Positions 47,872 to 58,621 of a stretch of 64,000 nucleotides of DNA are shown here, one piece after another. How positions within the stretch are numbered: position 1 is the first letter of the stretch; every line of letters begins with the position of its first letter. The stretch comes from Pseudomonas sp. Irchel s3h17 (GTDB lineage Bacteria; Pseudomonadota; Gammaproteobacteria; Pseudomonadales; Pseudomonadaceae). Location: positions 1 to 64,000 of the forward strand of contig NZ_FYDL01000002.1 in the NCBI RefSeq assembly GCF_900187505.1. Direction: 5' to 3'. Both the position numbers and the translations under genes were made by a program. Below the pieces are notes generated by a model. That model was not told the DNA's origin. It ran no database searches and worked only from the letters and a program-made list of their open reading frames with translations.

Positions 47872-48578
47872 TCGAACTTCTACAGGAGTACTGGCGGCCG
47901 TTCCTCTACAGCGATGGCTACCACATCACCGGCCTGGCCATGACGATGTGGCTGCTCAGCGCCTCGATCTTCATCGGCTTCGTGGTGTCGATCCCGCTGT
48001 CGATAGCCCGGGTTTCGCCACACTTCTACATCCGCTGGCCGGTGCAGTTCTACACCTACCTGTTCCGGGGGACGCCGCTCTATATCCAGTTGCTGATCTG
48101 CTACACCGGGATCTACAGCCTGGCCGCGATCCGCGCGCAGCCGGTGCTGGATGCGTTCTTTCGCGATGCGATGAACTGCACCATCCTGGCGTTTGCCCTG
48201 AACACTTGCGCCTACACCACGGAGATTTTCGCCGGGGCAATTCGCAACATGGCCCACGGCGAAGTCGAAGCGGCCAAGGCCTACGGCCTGACCGGCTGGA
48301 AGCTGTATGCCTACGTGATCATGCCATCTGCCCTGCGTCGTTCGCTGCCGTACTACAGCAACGAAGTGATCCTGATGCTGCACTCGACCACCGTGGCCTT
48401 TACCGCGACCATCCCCGACGTACTGAAAGTCGCCCGCGACGCCAACTCCGCGACCTTCATGACCTTCCAGTCGTTCGGCATCGCCGCGCTGATTTACCTG
48501 ACCGTTACCTTTGCGCTGGTCGGCCTGTTCCGACTGGCCGAACGCCGCTGGCTGGCGTTCCTTGGGCCGACTCACTAG
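47868..48578 (+). CDS. Basic amino-acid ABC transporter permease (HisM/AotM-like)
   Basis: The second permease, 236 residues. MTMWLLSASIFIGFVVSIPLSIARV, VQFYTYLFRGTPLYIQLLICYTG and EVEAAKAYGLTGWKLYAYVIMPSALRRSLP (EAA motif) are visible. It forms the membrane heterodimer with the preceding gene product and ends 12 bases before the AotO-like gene. Confidence 0.9.
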   Translation: MIELLQEYWRPFLYSDGYHITGLAMTMWLLSASIFIGFVVSIPLSIARVSPHFYIRWPVQFYTYLFRGTPLYIQLLICYTGIYSLAAIRAQPVLDAFFRDAMNCTILAFALNTCAYTTEIFAGAIRNMAHGEVEAAKAYGLTGWKLYAYVIMPSALRRSLPYYSNEVILMLHSTTVAFTATIPDVLKVARDANSATFMTFQSFGIAALIYLTVTFALVGLFRLAERRWLAFLGPTH

Positions 48579-48590
48579 GACTTCCTGCTC

Positions 48591-49709
48591 ATGCGCCACC
48601 AGATTCATGACTTGCTGGCCCCATTGCCGGGCACCACGCGACAGATCCATAGCTTCCACTTCGGCCCGACGCAGGGCCAGGGCAAGATCTACATCCAGTC
48701 CTCGCTGCACGCCGACGAACTGCCCGGCATGCTGGTCGCCTGGCACCTCAAGCTGCGCCTGGCGGAACTTGAAGCCGCCGGTCGCCTGCGCAGCGAAATC
48801 GTGCTGGTGCCCGTCGCCAACCCGATCGGCCTGGAACAGGTGCTGATGGATGTGCCGCTCGGGCGCTACGAGCTGGAGAGCGGTCAGAACTTCAATCGCT
48901 GGTTCGTCGACCTGAGCGAAGAGATCGGCAACGAGATCGAAGGCCGGCTCAGCGATGACCCGCAACACAACCTGGCACTGATCCGCAGCCACCTGCGCAG
49001 TGCGCTGGCGCGGCAGACCGCCAGCACCCAACTGCAATCCCAGCGCCTGGCCCTGCAGACACTGGCGTGTGACGCGGACATGGTGTTGGACCTGCATTGT
49101 GATTTCGAAGCGGTCACGCACCTGTACACCACCCCTGACGCCTGGCCCCAGGTCGAACCCCTGGCACGCTACATTGGCGCCGAGGCCAGCCTGCTGGCCA
49201 CCGACTCGGGCGGCCAGTCGTTCGACGAATGCTTCACCTTGCTCTGGTGGCAACTGCAGGAGCGTTTCGGTGAGCACTTCGACATTCCGATGGGCAGTTT
49301 CTCGGTCACCGTAGAGCTGCGCGGCCAGGGTGATGTCAACCATCCCCTGGCCAGCCTCGACAGCCAGGCGCTGATCGACTATCTGACGCACCATGGCGCG
49401 ATTGAAGGTCAGGCCCCGCCCTTGCCGGAGCTGCCCTACCCTGCCACGCCGCTCGCTGGCGTAGAGCCGGTGACCACGCCGATTGGCGGCTTGCTGGTGT
49501 ACCACGTGCTACCGGGTGAATACCTGCAGGCCGGGCAATTGATCGCTGAGATCATTGACCCCATCAGTGACCGGGTCACACCGGTTCACTGCACCAACGC
49601 CGGCCTGCTGTACGCCCGCTCCACGCGACGCATGGCCACGGCCGGCATGGTGATTGCCCATGTTGCAGGTCTTGAAGCGTATCGCACCGGCTACCTACTT
49701 TCGCCTTGA
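48591..49709 (+). CDS. Succinylglutamate desuccinylase/aspartoacylase-like zinc protein (AotO-like)
   Basis: This 372-residue protein has the AstE/aspartoacylase fold: [14 protein letters not shown] gives the His and Glu zinc ligands, [15 protein letters not shown] the second His, and [15 protein letters not shown] the catalytic Glu. It lies between permease and ATPase genes, where P. aeruginosa aotO sits in aotJQMOP. AotO has no known function; removing an acyl group from an amino acid is a guess. It is not in an arginine catabolic (ast) operon. Confidence 0.82.
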   Translation: MRHQIHDLLAPLPGTTRQIHSFHFGPTQGQGKIYIQSSLHADELPGMLVAWHLKLRLAELEAAGRLRSEIVLVPVANPIGLEQVLMDVPLGRYELESGQNFNRWFVDLSEEIGNEIEGRLSDDPQHNLALIRSHLRSALARQTASTQLQSQRLALQTLACDADMVLDLHCDFEAVTHLYTTPDAWPQVEPLARYIGAEASLLATDSGGQSFDECFTLLWWQLQERFGEHFDIPMGSFSVTVELRGQGDVNHPLASLDSQALIDYLTHHGAIEGQAPPLPELPYPATPLAGVEPVTTPIGGLLVYHVLPGEYLQAGQLIAEIIDPISDRVTPVHCTNAGLLYARSTRRMATAGMVIAHVAGLEAYRTGYLLSP

Positions 49710-49722
49710 GGATGTTTGCCCC

Positions 49723-50487
49723 ATGTACAAACTGACCATTGAAGGCCTGCACAAGAGTTACGGCAGCCATGAAGTACTCAAGGGCGTTTCGCTGAAGGCC
49801 AAGACTGGTGATGTGATCAGCCTGATCGGCGCCAGCGGCTCGGGCAAGAGTACCTTCCTGCGCTGTATCAACTTTCTCGAGACTCCCAACGACGGCGCCA
49901 TGAGCATGGACGGCCAGGCCATCCGCATGATCAAGGATCACCACGGCATGCGCGTGGCGGACGAAGCCGAGCTGCAACGACTGCGTACGCGTCTGGCCAT
50001 GGTGTTCCAGCACTTCAACCTGTGGAGCCACATGACCGTGCTGGAAAACATCACCATGGCCCCGCGCCGGGTGCTGGGCGTGAGCAAAAAGGAGGCTGAA
50101 GAGCGTGCTCGCCGCTATCTGGACAAGGTCGGCCTGGCAGAGCGGGTGGCGGACCAGTACCCGGCGTTCCTCTCCGGAGGCCAGCAACAGCGCGTGGCCA
50201 TTGCCCGTGCGCTGGCGATGGAACCGGAAATCATGCTGTTCGATGAACCGACCTCGGCCCTGGACCCGGAACTGGTCGGCGAGGTGCTCAAGGTGATCCA
50301 GGGCCTGGCCGAAGAAGGCCGGACCATGATCATGGTCACCCATGAAATGAGCTTCGCACGCAAAGTGTCCAACCAGGTGCTGTTTCTGCACCAGGGGCTG
50401 GTGGAAGAGGAAGGGACACCCGAGGATGTACTGGGCAACCCGAAGAGCGAACGCCTGAAACAGTTCCTCAGTGGCAATCTGAAGTAG
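49723..50487 (+). CDS. Basic amino-acid ABC transporter ATPase (HisP/AotP-like)
   Basis: This 254-residue ATPase has Walker [13 protein letters not shown], the Q-loop region [14 protein letters not shown], signature [19 protein letters not shown], Walker [14 protein letters not shown] and His switch MVTHEMSF. It drives the two permeases. MYKLTIEG was chosen as the start; upstream codons overlap the AotO-like gene. Last of the unit; no argR gene follows, unlike P. aeruginosa aotJQMOP-argR. Confidence 0.92.
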   Translation: MYKLTIEGLHKSYGSHEVLKGVSLKAKTGDVISLIGASGSGKSTFLRCINFLETPNDGAMSMDGQAIRMIKDHHGMRVADEAELQRLRTRLAMVFQHFNLWSHMTVLENITMAPRRVLGVSKKEAEERARRYLDKVGLAERVADQYPAFLSGGQQQRVAIARALAMEPEIMLFDEPTSALDPELVGEVLKVIQGLAEEGRTMIMVTHEMSFARKVSNQVLFLHQGLVEEEGTPEDVLGNPKSERLKQFLSGNLK

Positions 50488-50495
50488 CTGGAAAC

Positions 50496-50518
50496 GGGAG
50501 CCGGCCTGGCTGGCTCCC
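50496..50518 (+). terminator. Candidate hairpin after the transporter operon
   Basis: gggagcc...ggctccc forms a 7-bp stem with inner pairing about 9 bases after the stop, without a clear T-run. It may be a terminator or a small REP remnant. Confidence 0.4.
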
Positions 50519-50532
50519 ACAACCATCCCGGG

Positions 50533-50910
50533 TCAGGTGACTGCTTCGTGCTCCAACCTGAAGCTGCCATTTTCTACCACGATGCCATTGGCATCCGTCC
50601 CAGTGAAACGCCCGGCGAACTGCGCGTCCCCGCCTACCGTCAGCACCAGAGTGCCCAGCGGATAAAGCTCCGCTTCAGTGGCTTCAGTCACATGGATTAC
50701 CGAGGGTAGCCCGAGCTCAAGCTGAAAGGTTCCCGTTTCGATATCTGGAGGCAAGTAAACCAGAAACGCCTCCCCCTGATCGTTACTCGCCTCGATGCAA
50801 TGAACACCTTCGCGGGCGAAATAATGCACACCTTCTGCTACACGAAACGCTTGACGACCATCGGCTGTGATCAAATCAGCACTGAAATGGCCCGATCGAT
50901 TTGAACTCAT
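50533..50910 (-). CDS. Hypothetical beta-rich protein, family not recognised
   Basis: This 125-residue protein has no signal peptide or membrane segment. It is rich in beta-forming residues with GRQAFRVAEGVHYFAREGVHC, VYLPPDIETGTFQLELG and GRFTGTDANGIVVENGSFRLE. The start MSSNRSGH was chosen because AAGGAA lies 6 bases before it; a start 6 codons earlier is possible. It is convergent with the transporter operon. It could be a small structural or secreted-effector-like protein; I have no support for a function. Confidence 0.55.
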   Translation of the reverse strand: MSSNRSGHFSADLITADGRQAFRVAEGVHYFAREGVHCIEASNDQGEAFLVYLPPDIETGTFQLELGLPSVIHVTEATEAELYPLGTLVLTVGGDAQFAGRFTGTDANGIVVENGSFRLEHEAVT

Positions 50911-51067
50911 CAGAAATTCCTTTTCCATTTTCAGGGATAACGGCTCAGCCCCGGCCTTTTACACAAGCAGGCACGACGAGCCGGCCGCGATCAAAGCACG
51001 GCCCGCCTGCCAGAAGGTTTCACAGGCACACACAGTTATTTCCGAGTATGAGCGGCCAGGCCGGTCA

Positions 51068-51277
51068 TCACACTACAGGGGCAGGAGGCGGCTCATCCGG
51101 CAGGGTTGGTTCACCGGGCTCGCTGGGCTGTTCGTTGGGGGTGTCCGGGTCGGGTTGACCGGGGATCCCGCCAGCCTGGGTGACGGCCGGATGCGCCAGC
51201 AATGACCAGGCCAGCACACCCACTTGGTTGGGTTCGAGCCTGGCCAGTTCGGCACTAATTCGAGGATCGATCTTCAT
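51068..51277 (-). CDS. Small conserved hypothetical protein with Pro-rich tail
   Basis: This 69-residue protein starts MKIDPRISAELARLEPNQVG. The N-terminal part is helical and the last 35 residues are Pro/Glu-rich (disordered). AGGAG stands 7 bases before the ATG. It follows dcd on the same strand with about 107 bp between. Function unknown. Confidence 0.6.
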   Translation of the reverse strand: MKIDPRISAELARLEPNQVGVLAWSLLAHPAVTQAGGIPGQPDPDTPNEQPSEPGEPTLPDEPPPAPVV

Positions 51278-51384
51278 TGCGCACTCCTGAGCGATGGCCC
51301 GACCCGCCTTGCGCGGATCGGAGCAGTACACTCCATAGAGTGTACGCTCGCTCAAGAATTCATACGCGTTGTCAGACGGTTGAC

Positions 51385-51951
51385 TCAGGTGCGCGGCAGG
51401 GTCACGCCACGCTGGCCCTGGTACTTGCCGCCACGGTCCTTGTAAGACACTTCGCACTCTTCATCGGATTCGAAGAACAGCATCTGCGCCACGCCTTCAT
51501 TGGCATAAATCTTGGCCGGCAGCGTGGTGGTGTTGGAAAATTCCAGGGTCACGTGGCCTTCCCATTCCGGCTCCAGCGGCGTGACGTTGACGATGATGCC
51601 GCAACGCGCATAGGTGCTCTTGCCCAGGCAGATGGTCAGCACGTTGCGCGGGATCCGGAAGAATTCGACGGTACGGGCCAGCGCGAACGAGTTCGGCGGG
51701 ATGATGCAGACATCGCTTTTGACGTCGACGAAGCTCTTCTCATCGAAGTTCTTCGGATCGACGGTCGCCGAATTGATGTTGGTGAACACCTTGAACTCAT
51801 CGGCGCAACGCACGTCGTAGCCGTAGCTCGACACCCCGAAGGAAATCAGCCGGTCGGCGCCTTCGCCACGCATCTGGCGCTCTACGAAGGGCTCGATCAT
51901 CGCGTGCTCTTGCGCCATGCGGCGAATCCACTTGTCCGATTTGATGCTCAT
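51385..51951 (-). CDS. dcd: dCTP deaminase Dcd
   Basis: Dcd deaminates dCTP to dUTP, the main route to dTTP. The 188-residue trimer subunit has [25 protein letters not shown], the active-site Arg region [33 protein letters not shown] with the catalytic Glu, and the C-terminal lid [15 protein letters not shown]. All are typical of Dcd. It is monocistronic or runs into the small gene downstream. Confidence 0.96.
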   Translation of the reverse strand: MSIKSDKWIRRMAQEHAMIEPFVERQMRGEGADRLISFGVSSYGYDVRCADEFKVFTNINSATVDPKNFDEKSFVDVKSDVCIIPPNSFALARTVEFFRIPRNVLTICLGKSTYARCGIIVNVTPLEPEWEGHVTLEFSNTTTLPAKIYANEGVAQMLFFESDEECEVSYKDRGGKYQGQRGVTLPRT

Positions 51952-52159
51952 GGCGGGTGTCCTGAAATAGCGAGGTGGAAAAATTCTGTCCGGCATCTTA
52001 CCGGGGCACGCCGCCGGGTTCAAAGTCCGGGGCTGGATAAATCGCCGATCCCCTTAATATCAGAAGCCGTGCGTCGCTCATGCGCACCGTCAGTCACGAA
52101 AACAGAGAAACCTTCGCAAAGACCATTGGCACGTACCAGAAAAAGGGTTAAGGTGGCGC

Positions 52160-52306
52160 CACTGTGCTGCTTGTGTCACTGAGAATCTCTACACGATATG
52201 TTGAATTTCGATCCAACCATCTACAAGAATTTTTCCTGCTCTTTGCACTCAGTCTCGGCCAGGGTTCTTCCTGAGTCGCAGTTATCTTTGTTCAAGGAGT
52301 TACACC
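52160..52306 (+). promoter_or_regulatory. Long leader of the cold-shock gene
   Basis: The 355-bp gap between dcd and the csp gene contains an AT-rich stretch (52190-52300) that probably forms a long 5' untranslated leader, as in cspA. AAGGAG stands 7 bases before the ATG. I cannot place the promoter with confidence; the rest of the gap shows nothing definite. Confidence 0.4.
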
Positions 52307-52516
52307 ATGTCTAATCGCCAAACCGGTACCGTTAAGTGGTTCAACGATGAAAAAGGCTTCGGCTTCATCACTCCACAATCCGGTGACGACCTGTTCGTTC
52401 ACTTCAAAGCTATCCAATCCGACGGCTTCAAAAGCCTGAAAGAAGGCCAACAGGTTTCTTTCATCGCTACCCGCGGTCAGAAAGGCATGCAAGCTGAAGA
52501 AGTTCAAGTTATCTAA
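52307..52516 (+). CDS. Cold-shock domain protein (CspA family)
   Basis: This 69-residue single-domain nucleic-acid chaperone has RNP1 KGFGFIT and RNP2 LFVHF, with [21 protein letters not shown] at the start. It melts RNA structure in the cold or in growth transitions. It is monocistronic with a strong terminator. Confidence 0.95.
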   Translation: MSNRQTGTVKWFNDEKGFGFITPQSGDDLFVHFKAIQSDGFKSLKEGQQVSFIATRGQKGMQAEEVQVI

Positions 52517-52532
52517 CTTGTACTGATTTAGT

Positions 52533-52565
52533 AAAAAGCCCCGCCCTCAAAGCGGGGCTTTTTTG
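52533..52565 (+). terminator. Rho-independent terminator of the cold-shock gene
   Basis: aaaaagccccgc-cctcaa-agcggggctttttt is a stem of about 8 bp with flanking A and T runs, 17 bases after the stop. Confidence 0.95.
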
Positions 52566-52625
52566 TGCCCGGGTGTTTTGTACGGAAAAATGTCTGCAAC
52601 ACGGCCAGCCACACCACTGCGCGCC

Positions 52626-53633
52626 TTACCAGGTCACCCCAAACCCCGCGGAATAATGGGTCTTGTCCAGGTCGCTCTCCTGCGTGCCTTTGATTTCATT
52701 GCGCTCGGCCTTCAGATTGAGCGACGCCCAGTCCGTCACCCTGTAACGCAATCCAGCCTCGGCATCGAGTGCGTAGTCCGCCACGCTGGACAGGGGCTTG
52801 CCCACCTCACCAGTGGTGAACAGCTCGACCGACCGGCCAATCAGGTAGCGGTTGTAGTCCCACTTCATCGCCAGGGAGTAGAAATTGTCCCGCCCTCCCT
52901 GCGTGTACTCATAGTCGGTTCGATTCAACAGCGAGCCTAGCGAAAACGCACCCAACTCATCATCCCAGAACTGATAGCCCGGCCCCGTACCCACGGTGCG
53001 CTGCAGCTTCAAGTCTTCAACCTTGTCGCGCTTGTAGTTGAATCGCCCTTGCCAGAACCACTGCTCGGTAATAAAGCGGTCGAGGGCATATTCCGCACGC
53101 CAGTTATCCGTGGTCACCACCTCATCCTGGAACTCGCGGTTGTATTCGCCTTCCGCCGTGTGACGCCAATGACCATGACGCGCACTGGTCTTGAAATCGA
53201 TGGCGTAGTCATCCGTCTTGTTTTCCGAGCGCTCGTAATCCAGCGCGACGTCGACATTGCCCTTCCACACCATATCCTCGACCACCGGTCGGGGCTTGAG
53301 CATTTGCTGAATACTGGCCAGCTCCACGGTTTTCGGCGCATCACCGTTGGCCAACGTGACCTTGCCTGCATCGGCCGCCTGCAACGATTTGGCCACCTCT
53401 GCACTGTAGTCGTCCTGCTTGACCAGCAGTTGCTGATCACTTTCCAGGGTCTTGACCTGCTTCCAGTCGATCGCAACCGCCCCGGCGTACTCCGTCTGGA
53501 TCAACAACTTGCCGCCGTCGAACAGCCTGATCTTGCCACTCAAGCGATCACCATTCTTCAACCAGACAGTGTCGGCGAGTGCTGGCGTGCAGGCAGAGAG
53601 GACGGCGAGGCACAACAAGGTTCTGGACAGCAT
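52626..53633 (-). CDS. DUF481 outer-membrane-type protein
   Basis: This 335-residue protein has a Sec signal peptide (about 1-21, ending PALA). An N-terminal SH3-like region (DTVWLKNGDRLSGKIRLFDGGKLLIQTEYAG) is followed by a beta-barrel-like DUF481 domain with alternating aromatic strands (AEYALDRFITEQWFWQGRFNYKRDK) and a terminal aromatic residue (GFGVTW), as in outer-membrane barrels. The start at MLSRTLLC is preferred over an in-frame GTG 5 codons upstream. Function is unknown. Confidence 0.8.
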   Translation of the reverse strand: MLSRTLLCLAVLSACTPALADTVWLKNGDRLSGKIRLFDGGKLLIQTEYAGAVAIDWKQVKTLESDQQLLVKQDDYSAEVAKSLQAADAGKVTLANGDAPKTVELASIQQMLKPRPVVEDMVWKGNVDVALDYERSENKTDDYAIDFKTSARHGHWRHTAEGEYNREFQDEVVTTDNWRAEYALDRFITEQWFWQGRFNYKRDKVEDLKLQRTVGTGPGYQFWDDELGAFSLGSLLNRTDYEYTQGGRDNFYSLAMKWDYNRYLIGRSVELFTTGEVGKPLSSVADYALDAEAGLRYRVTDWASLNLKAERNEIKGTQESDLDKTHYSAGFGVTW

Positions 53634-53797
53634 AAGCAACGACAACACTCAGGTTCGCGAAAAAAGGCGGCATTATCCCATAGAGAACACCCAAGCAAGG
53701 ACTGACCGGGGTATTTGCATCGAGTTCATTTATCATTGGATCATTGGCGCCTTGAGCCACCAACGGTACGACGCCCCCTTTCCAAGGAAACCCGGAC

Positions 53798-54151
53798 GTG
53801 AGTGACTGCGAGAACGAGCCCCAGGACCCGGCACACATCCGCCGAACGGCACTCTACGTCACCCTGGCGCAAGTGCCGGAAGGCAAGGTCGTCAGTTACG
53901 GCCAACTCGCGGAACTGGCCGGCCTTGGGCGCGCCGCTCGCTGGGTGGGACGTACCCTCAGCCAATTGCCCGCGGACAGCACGCTGCCCTGGCACCGCGT
54001 ACTCGGCGCGGGCGGCCGGATCAGCCTGCCAGCAGGCACCCCATCGGGCGACGAACAACGGGCGCGATTGCGCATGGAAGGCGTCAGTATCCTGAACAAT
54101 CGTGTTGATATTCAGCGCCATGGCTGGCGCCCGGTAGAGCACAGCGGTTAG
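53798..54151 (+). CDS. Alkyltransferase-like protein (MGMT family, Trp for Cys)
   Basis: This 117-residue protein has the DNA-binding domain of O6-methylguanine methyltransferases: LAQVPEGKVVSYGQLAELAGLG, RAARWVGRTLSQLP and PWHRVLGAGGRIS. The catalytic PCHRV motif is PWHRV, so it binds alkylated guanine and flags it for nucleotide excision repair but cannot remove the alkyl group. GTG start with AAGGAAA upstream. It precedes ampG by 44 bp. Confidence 0.9.
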   Translation: MSDCENEPQDPAHIRRTALYVTLAQVPEGKVVSYGQLAELAGLGRAARWVGRTLSQLPADSTLPWHRVLGAGGRISLPAGTPSGDEQRARLRMEGVSILNNRVDIQRHGWRPVEHSG

Positions 54152-54195
54152 AGTGCGCGCTTTGTTTCCGTATATTTTGAGGCAGACTCCAGCCC

Positions 54196-55758
54196 ATGCC
54201 CCGTAAAACCTGGCGCGCCGCGCTCGCCGCTTATGCCAGCCCCTCGACGCTCGTGCTGTTGCTGCTGGGCTTCGCCGCCGGCCTGCCCTACATGCTTGTG
54301 TTTTCGACGCTTTCCGTCTGGCTGCGTGAGGCCGGCGTGGCCCGCGAAACCATTGGCTACGCAAGCCTGATCGGGCTGGCCTATGCCTTCAAATGGGTCT
54401 GGTCGCCACTGCTCGACCAGTGGCGCCTGCCGCTGCTGGGCAAACTGGGCCGACGACGATCCTGGCTGGTGCTGTCGCAAATCCTGGTGATCCTGGGCCT
54501 GATCGGCATGGGCTTCTGCGACCCGCAAAAACACCTGTCCTGGTTGATCGCGATTGCCGTGGTGGTGGCCTTTGCCTCGGCTACCCAGGACATTGCCGTC
54601 GACGCCTACCGCCTGGAAATCGTCGACGACACACACCAGGCCGCACTGGCCGCCAGCTACATGTCCGGCTATCGGGTTGCTGCCTTGCTGGCCACCGCAG
54701 GCGCCCTGTTCTTTGCCGAAGGCTTCGGCTCCACCGGTTTCAATTACAAACACTCGGCCTGGACCGGTACCTACGTCCTCTTTGGCCTGCTGATGGTCCC
54801 GGCGCTGGTGACCTGCCTGCTCATGCGCGAACCGCCAGTGCCGCTGCGCACACAACTGTCTGCCGGCCGCTACAGCTTTGTGCACCAACTGGCATCCGTG
54901 TTCGTCCTGATCGTGCTGCTGGTGTCCGTACCGGCCATGTTCACCCAGCTCTACAACACCGACTTTGCCAGCGTACTGTTCGGCGACGCCAACCTGTTCG
55001 ACCTGCTGCTGGAAGACCGCGCTTTCCTGCGCGCCATCCTCTACATCACCTTCACTGCCATGTGCCTGTCGACCATGGGCCGGCGGGGCCTGGCCCCGGT
55101 GCTGACACCGGTCAACGACTTTGTCATGCGCTATCGCTGGCAAGCCTTGTTGCTGCTCGGCCTGATTGCCACCTACCGCATGTCCGACACCGTGATGGGC
55201 GTCATGGCCAACGTGTTCTACATCGACCTGGGCTTCACCAAGGACCAGATCGCCGGGGTGAGCAAGATCTTCGGCCTGATCATGACCCTGATCGGCGCCG
55301 GCATGGGCGGCCTGCTGATCGTGCGTTTCGGCATCCTGCCCATCCTGTTCATCGGCGGCGCGGCCTCGGCCGGCACCAACATCCTGTTCGTGATGCTCGC
55401 CGACATGGGCGCCAACCTGCAGATGCTGATTGCCACCATCTCCCTGGACAACTTCAGCTCCGGCCTGGCGACATCGGCCTTCGTGGCCTACCTGTCGAGC
55501 CTGACCAACCTGAAGTTCTCGGCCACCCAATACGCCTTGCTCAGCTCGATCATGTTGCTGCTGCCGCGCCTGATCGGCGGCTACACCGGGGTCATGGTGG
55601 AAACGTTTGGTTACCACGACTTCTTCATCATCACCGCCCTGCTTGGCATCCCGACCCTCGTCCTGATCCTTGTGCACTGGTACCAGGAAAGCCGCCGCGA
55701 AGGCCCGACGCCGACACAGACGCCGGAGCCCACCCAGACGACTAACGCCATCGAGTAA
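54196..55758 (+). CDS. ampG: AmpG-like muropeptide permease (MFS)
   Basis: This 520-residue inner-membrane permease imports anhydro-muropeptides for cell-wall recycling, which also sets AmpR/AmpC beta-lactamase induction. Features are LLGFAAGLPYMLVFSTLSVWLREAGV, YAFKWVWSPLLDQWRLP, RRRSWLVLSQ, DIAVDAYRLEIV and FVAYLSSLTNLKFSATQYALLSS, all AmpG signatures. It has about 14 helices and a Pro/Thr tail (TPTQTPEPTQTT). It runs with the alkyltransferase-like gene and upstream of proS. Confidence 0.9.
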   Translation: MPRKTWRAALAAYASPSTLVLLLLGFAAGLPYMLVFSTLSVWLREAGVARETIGYASLIGLAYAFKWVWSPLLDQWRLPLLGKLGRRRSWLVLSQILVILGLIGMGFCDPQKHLSWLIAIAVVVAFASATQDIAVDAYRLEIVDDTHQAALAASYMSGYRVAALLATAGALFFAEGFGSTGFNYKHSAWTGTYVLFGLLMVPALVTCLLMREPPVPLRTQLSAGRYSFVHQLASVFVLIVLLVSVPAMFTQLYNTDFASVLFGDANLFDLLLEDRAFLRAILYITFTAMCLSTMGRRGLAPVLTPVNDFVMRYRWQALLLLGLIATYRMSDTVMGVMANVFYIDLGFTKDQIAGVSKIFGLIMTLIGAGMGGLLIVRFGILPILFIGGAASAGTNILFVMLADMGANLQMLIATISLDNFSSGLATSAFVAYLSSLTNLKFSATQYALLSSIMLLLPRLIGGYTGVMVETFGYHDFFIITALLGIPTLVLILVHWYQESRREGPTPTQTPEPTQTTNAIE

Positions 55759-55884
55759 TCGCGGACAGCGCGGGGCTTTCCCCGCGCCCGGGTGATACCC
55801 TCGGCTGCACGCCTGTACGTCAGCGGATCTCGCCCGTACAATGTTTCGTCATTTCTAGTCTTCAGCAACCGACAACGGCCTACC

Positions 55885-57600
<1,716 letters not shown>

Positions 57601-57617
57601 CACCAGATAGAGACCTC

Positions 57618-58571
57618 ATGTTCAAGCGAAACACCTTAAGCCTCGGTGGTGCTGCCCTGTGCAGCACCCTGCTGCTCAGCGGCTGCGCCAATCAAATGTC
57701 GCAGCGCAGCGAGCACGAGGAGCGTATCGAGCGAAAACTGCTCGATCACAGCCTGCAGATCGATGTCGGTGAGCCTAAGGTGCTTGAGCTGCCGCAACGC
57801 CGGGTACGGATAAACGAACAGAAGACCTTCGAGGTCACCGAGTTCGAAGTCACCCGTCACTACGATCGCTATACGCCATACCAACCCTGGCGGGAGGTCT
57901 ACGAGATCCCGCTGGGCGCGGTCGCGGTGGTCGCCGGCGTCGGCGCCAATGTGGTCAATGTCTTCGCCCTGGGCAACCTGCCGGACAGTGCCACCAAGGA
58001 CTGGATCAGCTACGGCTTTGCCGGGCTCAACCCGTTCATGAACGTACAGTCCCACGGACGCGCGCAACAGAACCTGGCGGGCATCGATGAAGTCCAGCGC
58101 GACAAGCGCACGGAGTACTCGAGCCTGCCCTGGAGCGAACGCCCGGTAGAGGTCAAGACCGGCAAGCAGACCTTCGAGCTCACCACCGACCGCAATGGCC
58201 TGTTGCGCTTGAACCTGCTCGACAGCCCGTTCTCGGAAAACGACCTGAGCCACATCAACACGCTGCACATTTCCGTCGCGGATGCCCAGGATGATGTGCA
58301 CACAAACTCATCACTGGCCATCAGCAGCAACTTGCGCAGCAAGCTGCTGGAAGCCCACGAACTGATTTACGACGACCTCGAGGACGACGAAGTCAGCCAG
58401 TGGGTACACCGGGTCAAGCGGCTGTCGGAGCTGGGCCTGGAAGAGGAAGCCAGCGAACTTGAACAGAGCCTGATCGAACTGACTCGCAACGATCCCGAGT
58501 TGCAGAGTGAGTTCCTCAAGTCCCTGACCAAGGATGCCGGACGGCTGGTGGCCGACCCTGGCCCGAATTGA
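57618..58571 (+). CDS. Lipoprotein of unknown function
   Basis: This 317-residue lipoprotein has lipobox LLLSGC (Cys about 23). A charged region (RSEHEERIERKLLDHSLQ) is followed by an apparent membrane-associated segment (EIPLGAVAVVAGVGANVVNVFALGNLP), a beta-rich middle and a Glu/Asp-rich helical C-terminus (YDDLEDDEVSQWVHRVKRLSELGLEEEASELEQ). It starts 17 bases after proS, so it is probably cotranscribed. I do not recognise a family. Confidence 0.7.
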   Translation: MFKRNTLSLGGAALCSTLLLSGCANQMSQRSEHEERIERKLLDHSLQIDVGEPKVLELPQRRVRINEQKTFEVTEFEVTRHYDRYTPYQPWREVYEIPLGAVAVVAGVGANVVNVFALGNLPDSATKDWISYGFAGLNPFMNVQSHGRAQQNLAGIDEVQRDKRTEYSSLPWSERPVEVKTGKQTFELTTDRNGLLRLNLLDSPFSENDLSHINTLHISVADAQDDVHTNSSLAISSNLRSKLLEAHELIYDDLEDDEVSQWVHRVKRLSELGLEEEASELEQSLIELTRNDPELQSEFLKSLTKDAGRLVADPGPN

Positions 58572-58621
58572 TCTGACGCTTCACGGACAAGCCTCGCCCC
58601 TACCCCGGTAGGCGCGAGGTC

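Noticed and set aside
53798..54151. O6-methylguanine-DNA methyltransferase (Ogt/Ada)
   Set aside because: The acceptor Cys in PCHRV is Trp, so it is an alkyltransferase-like protein.
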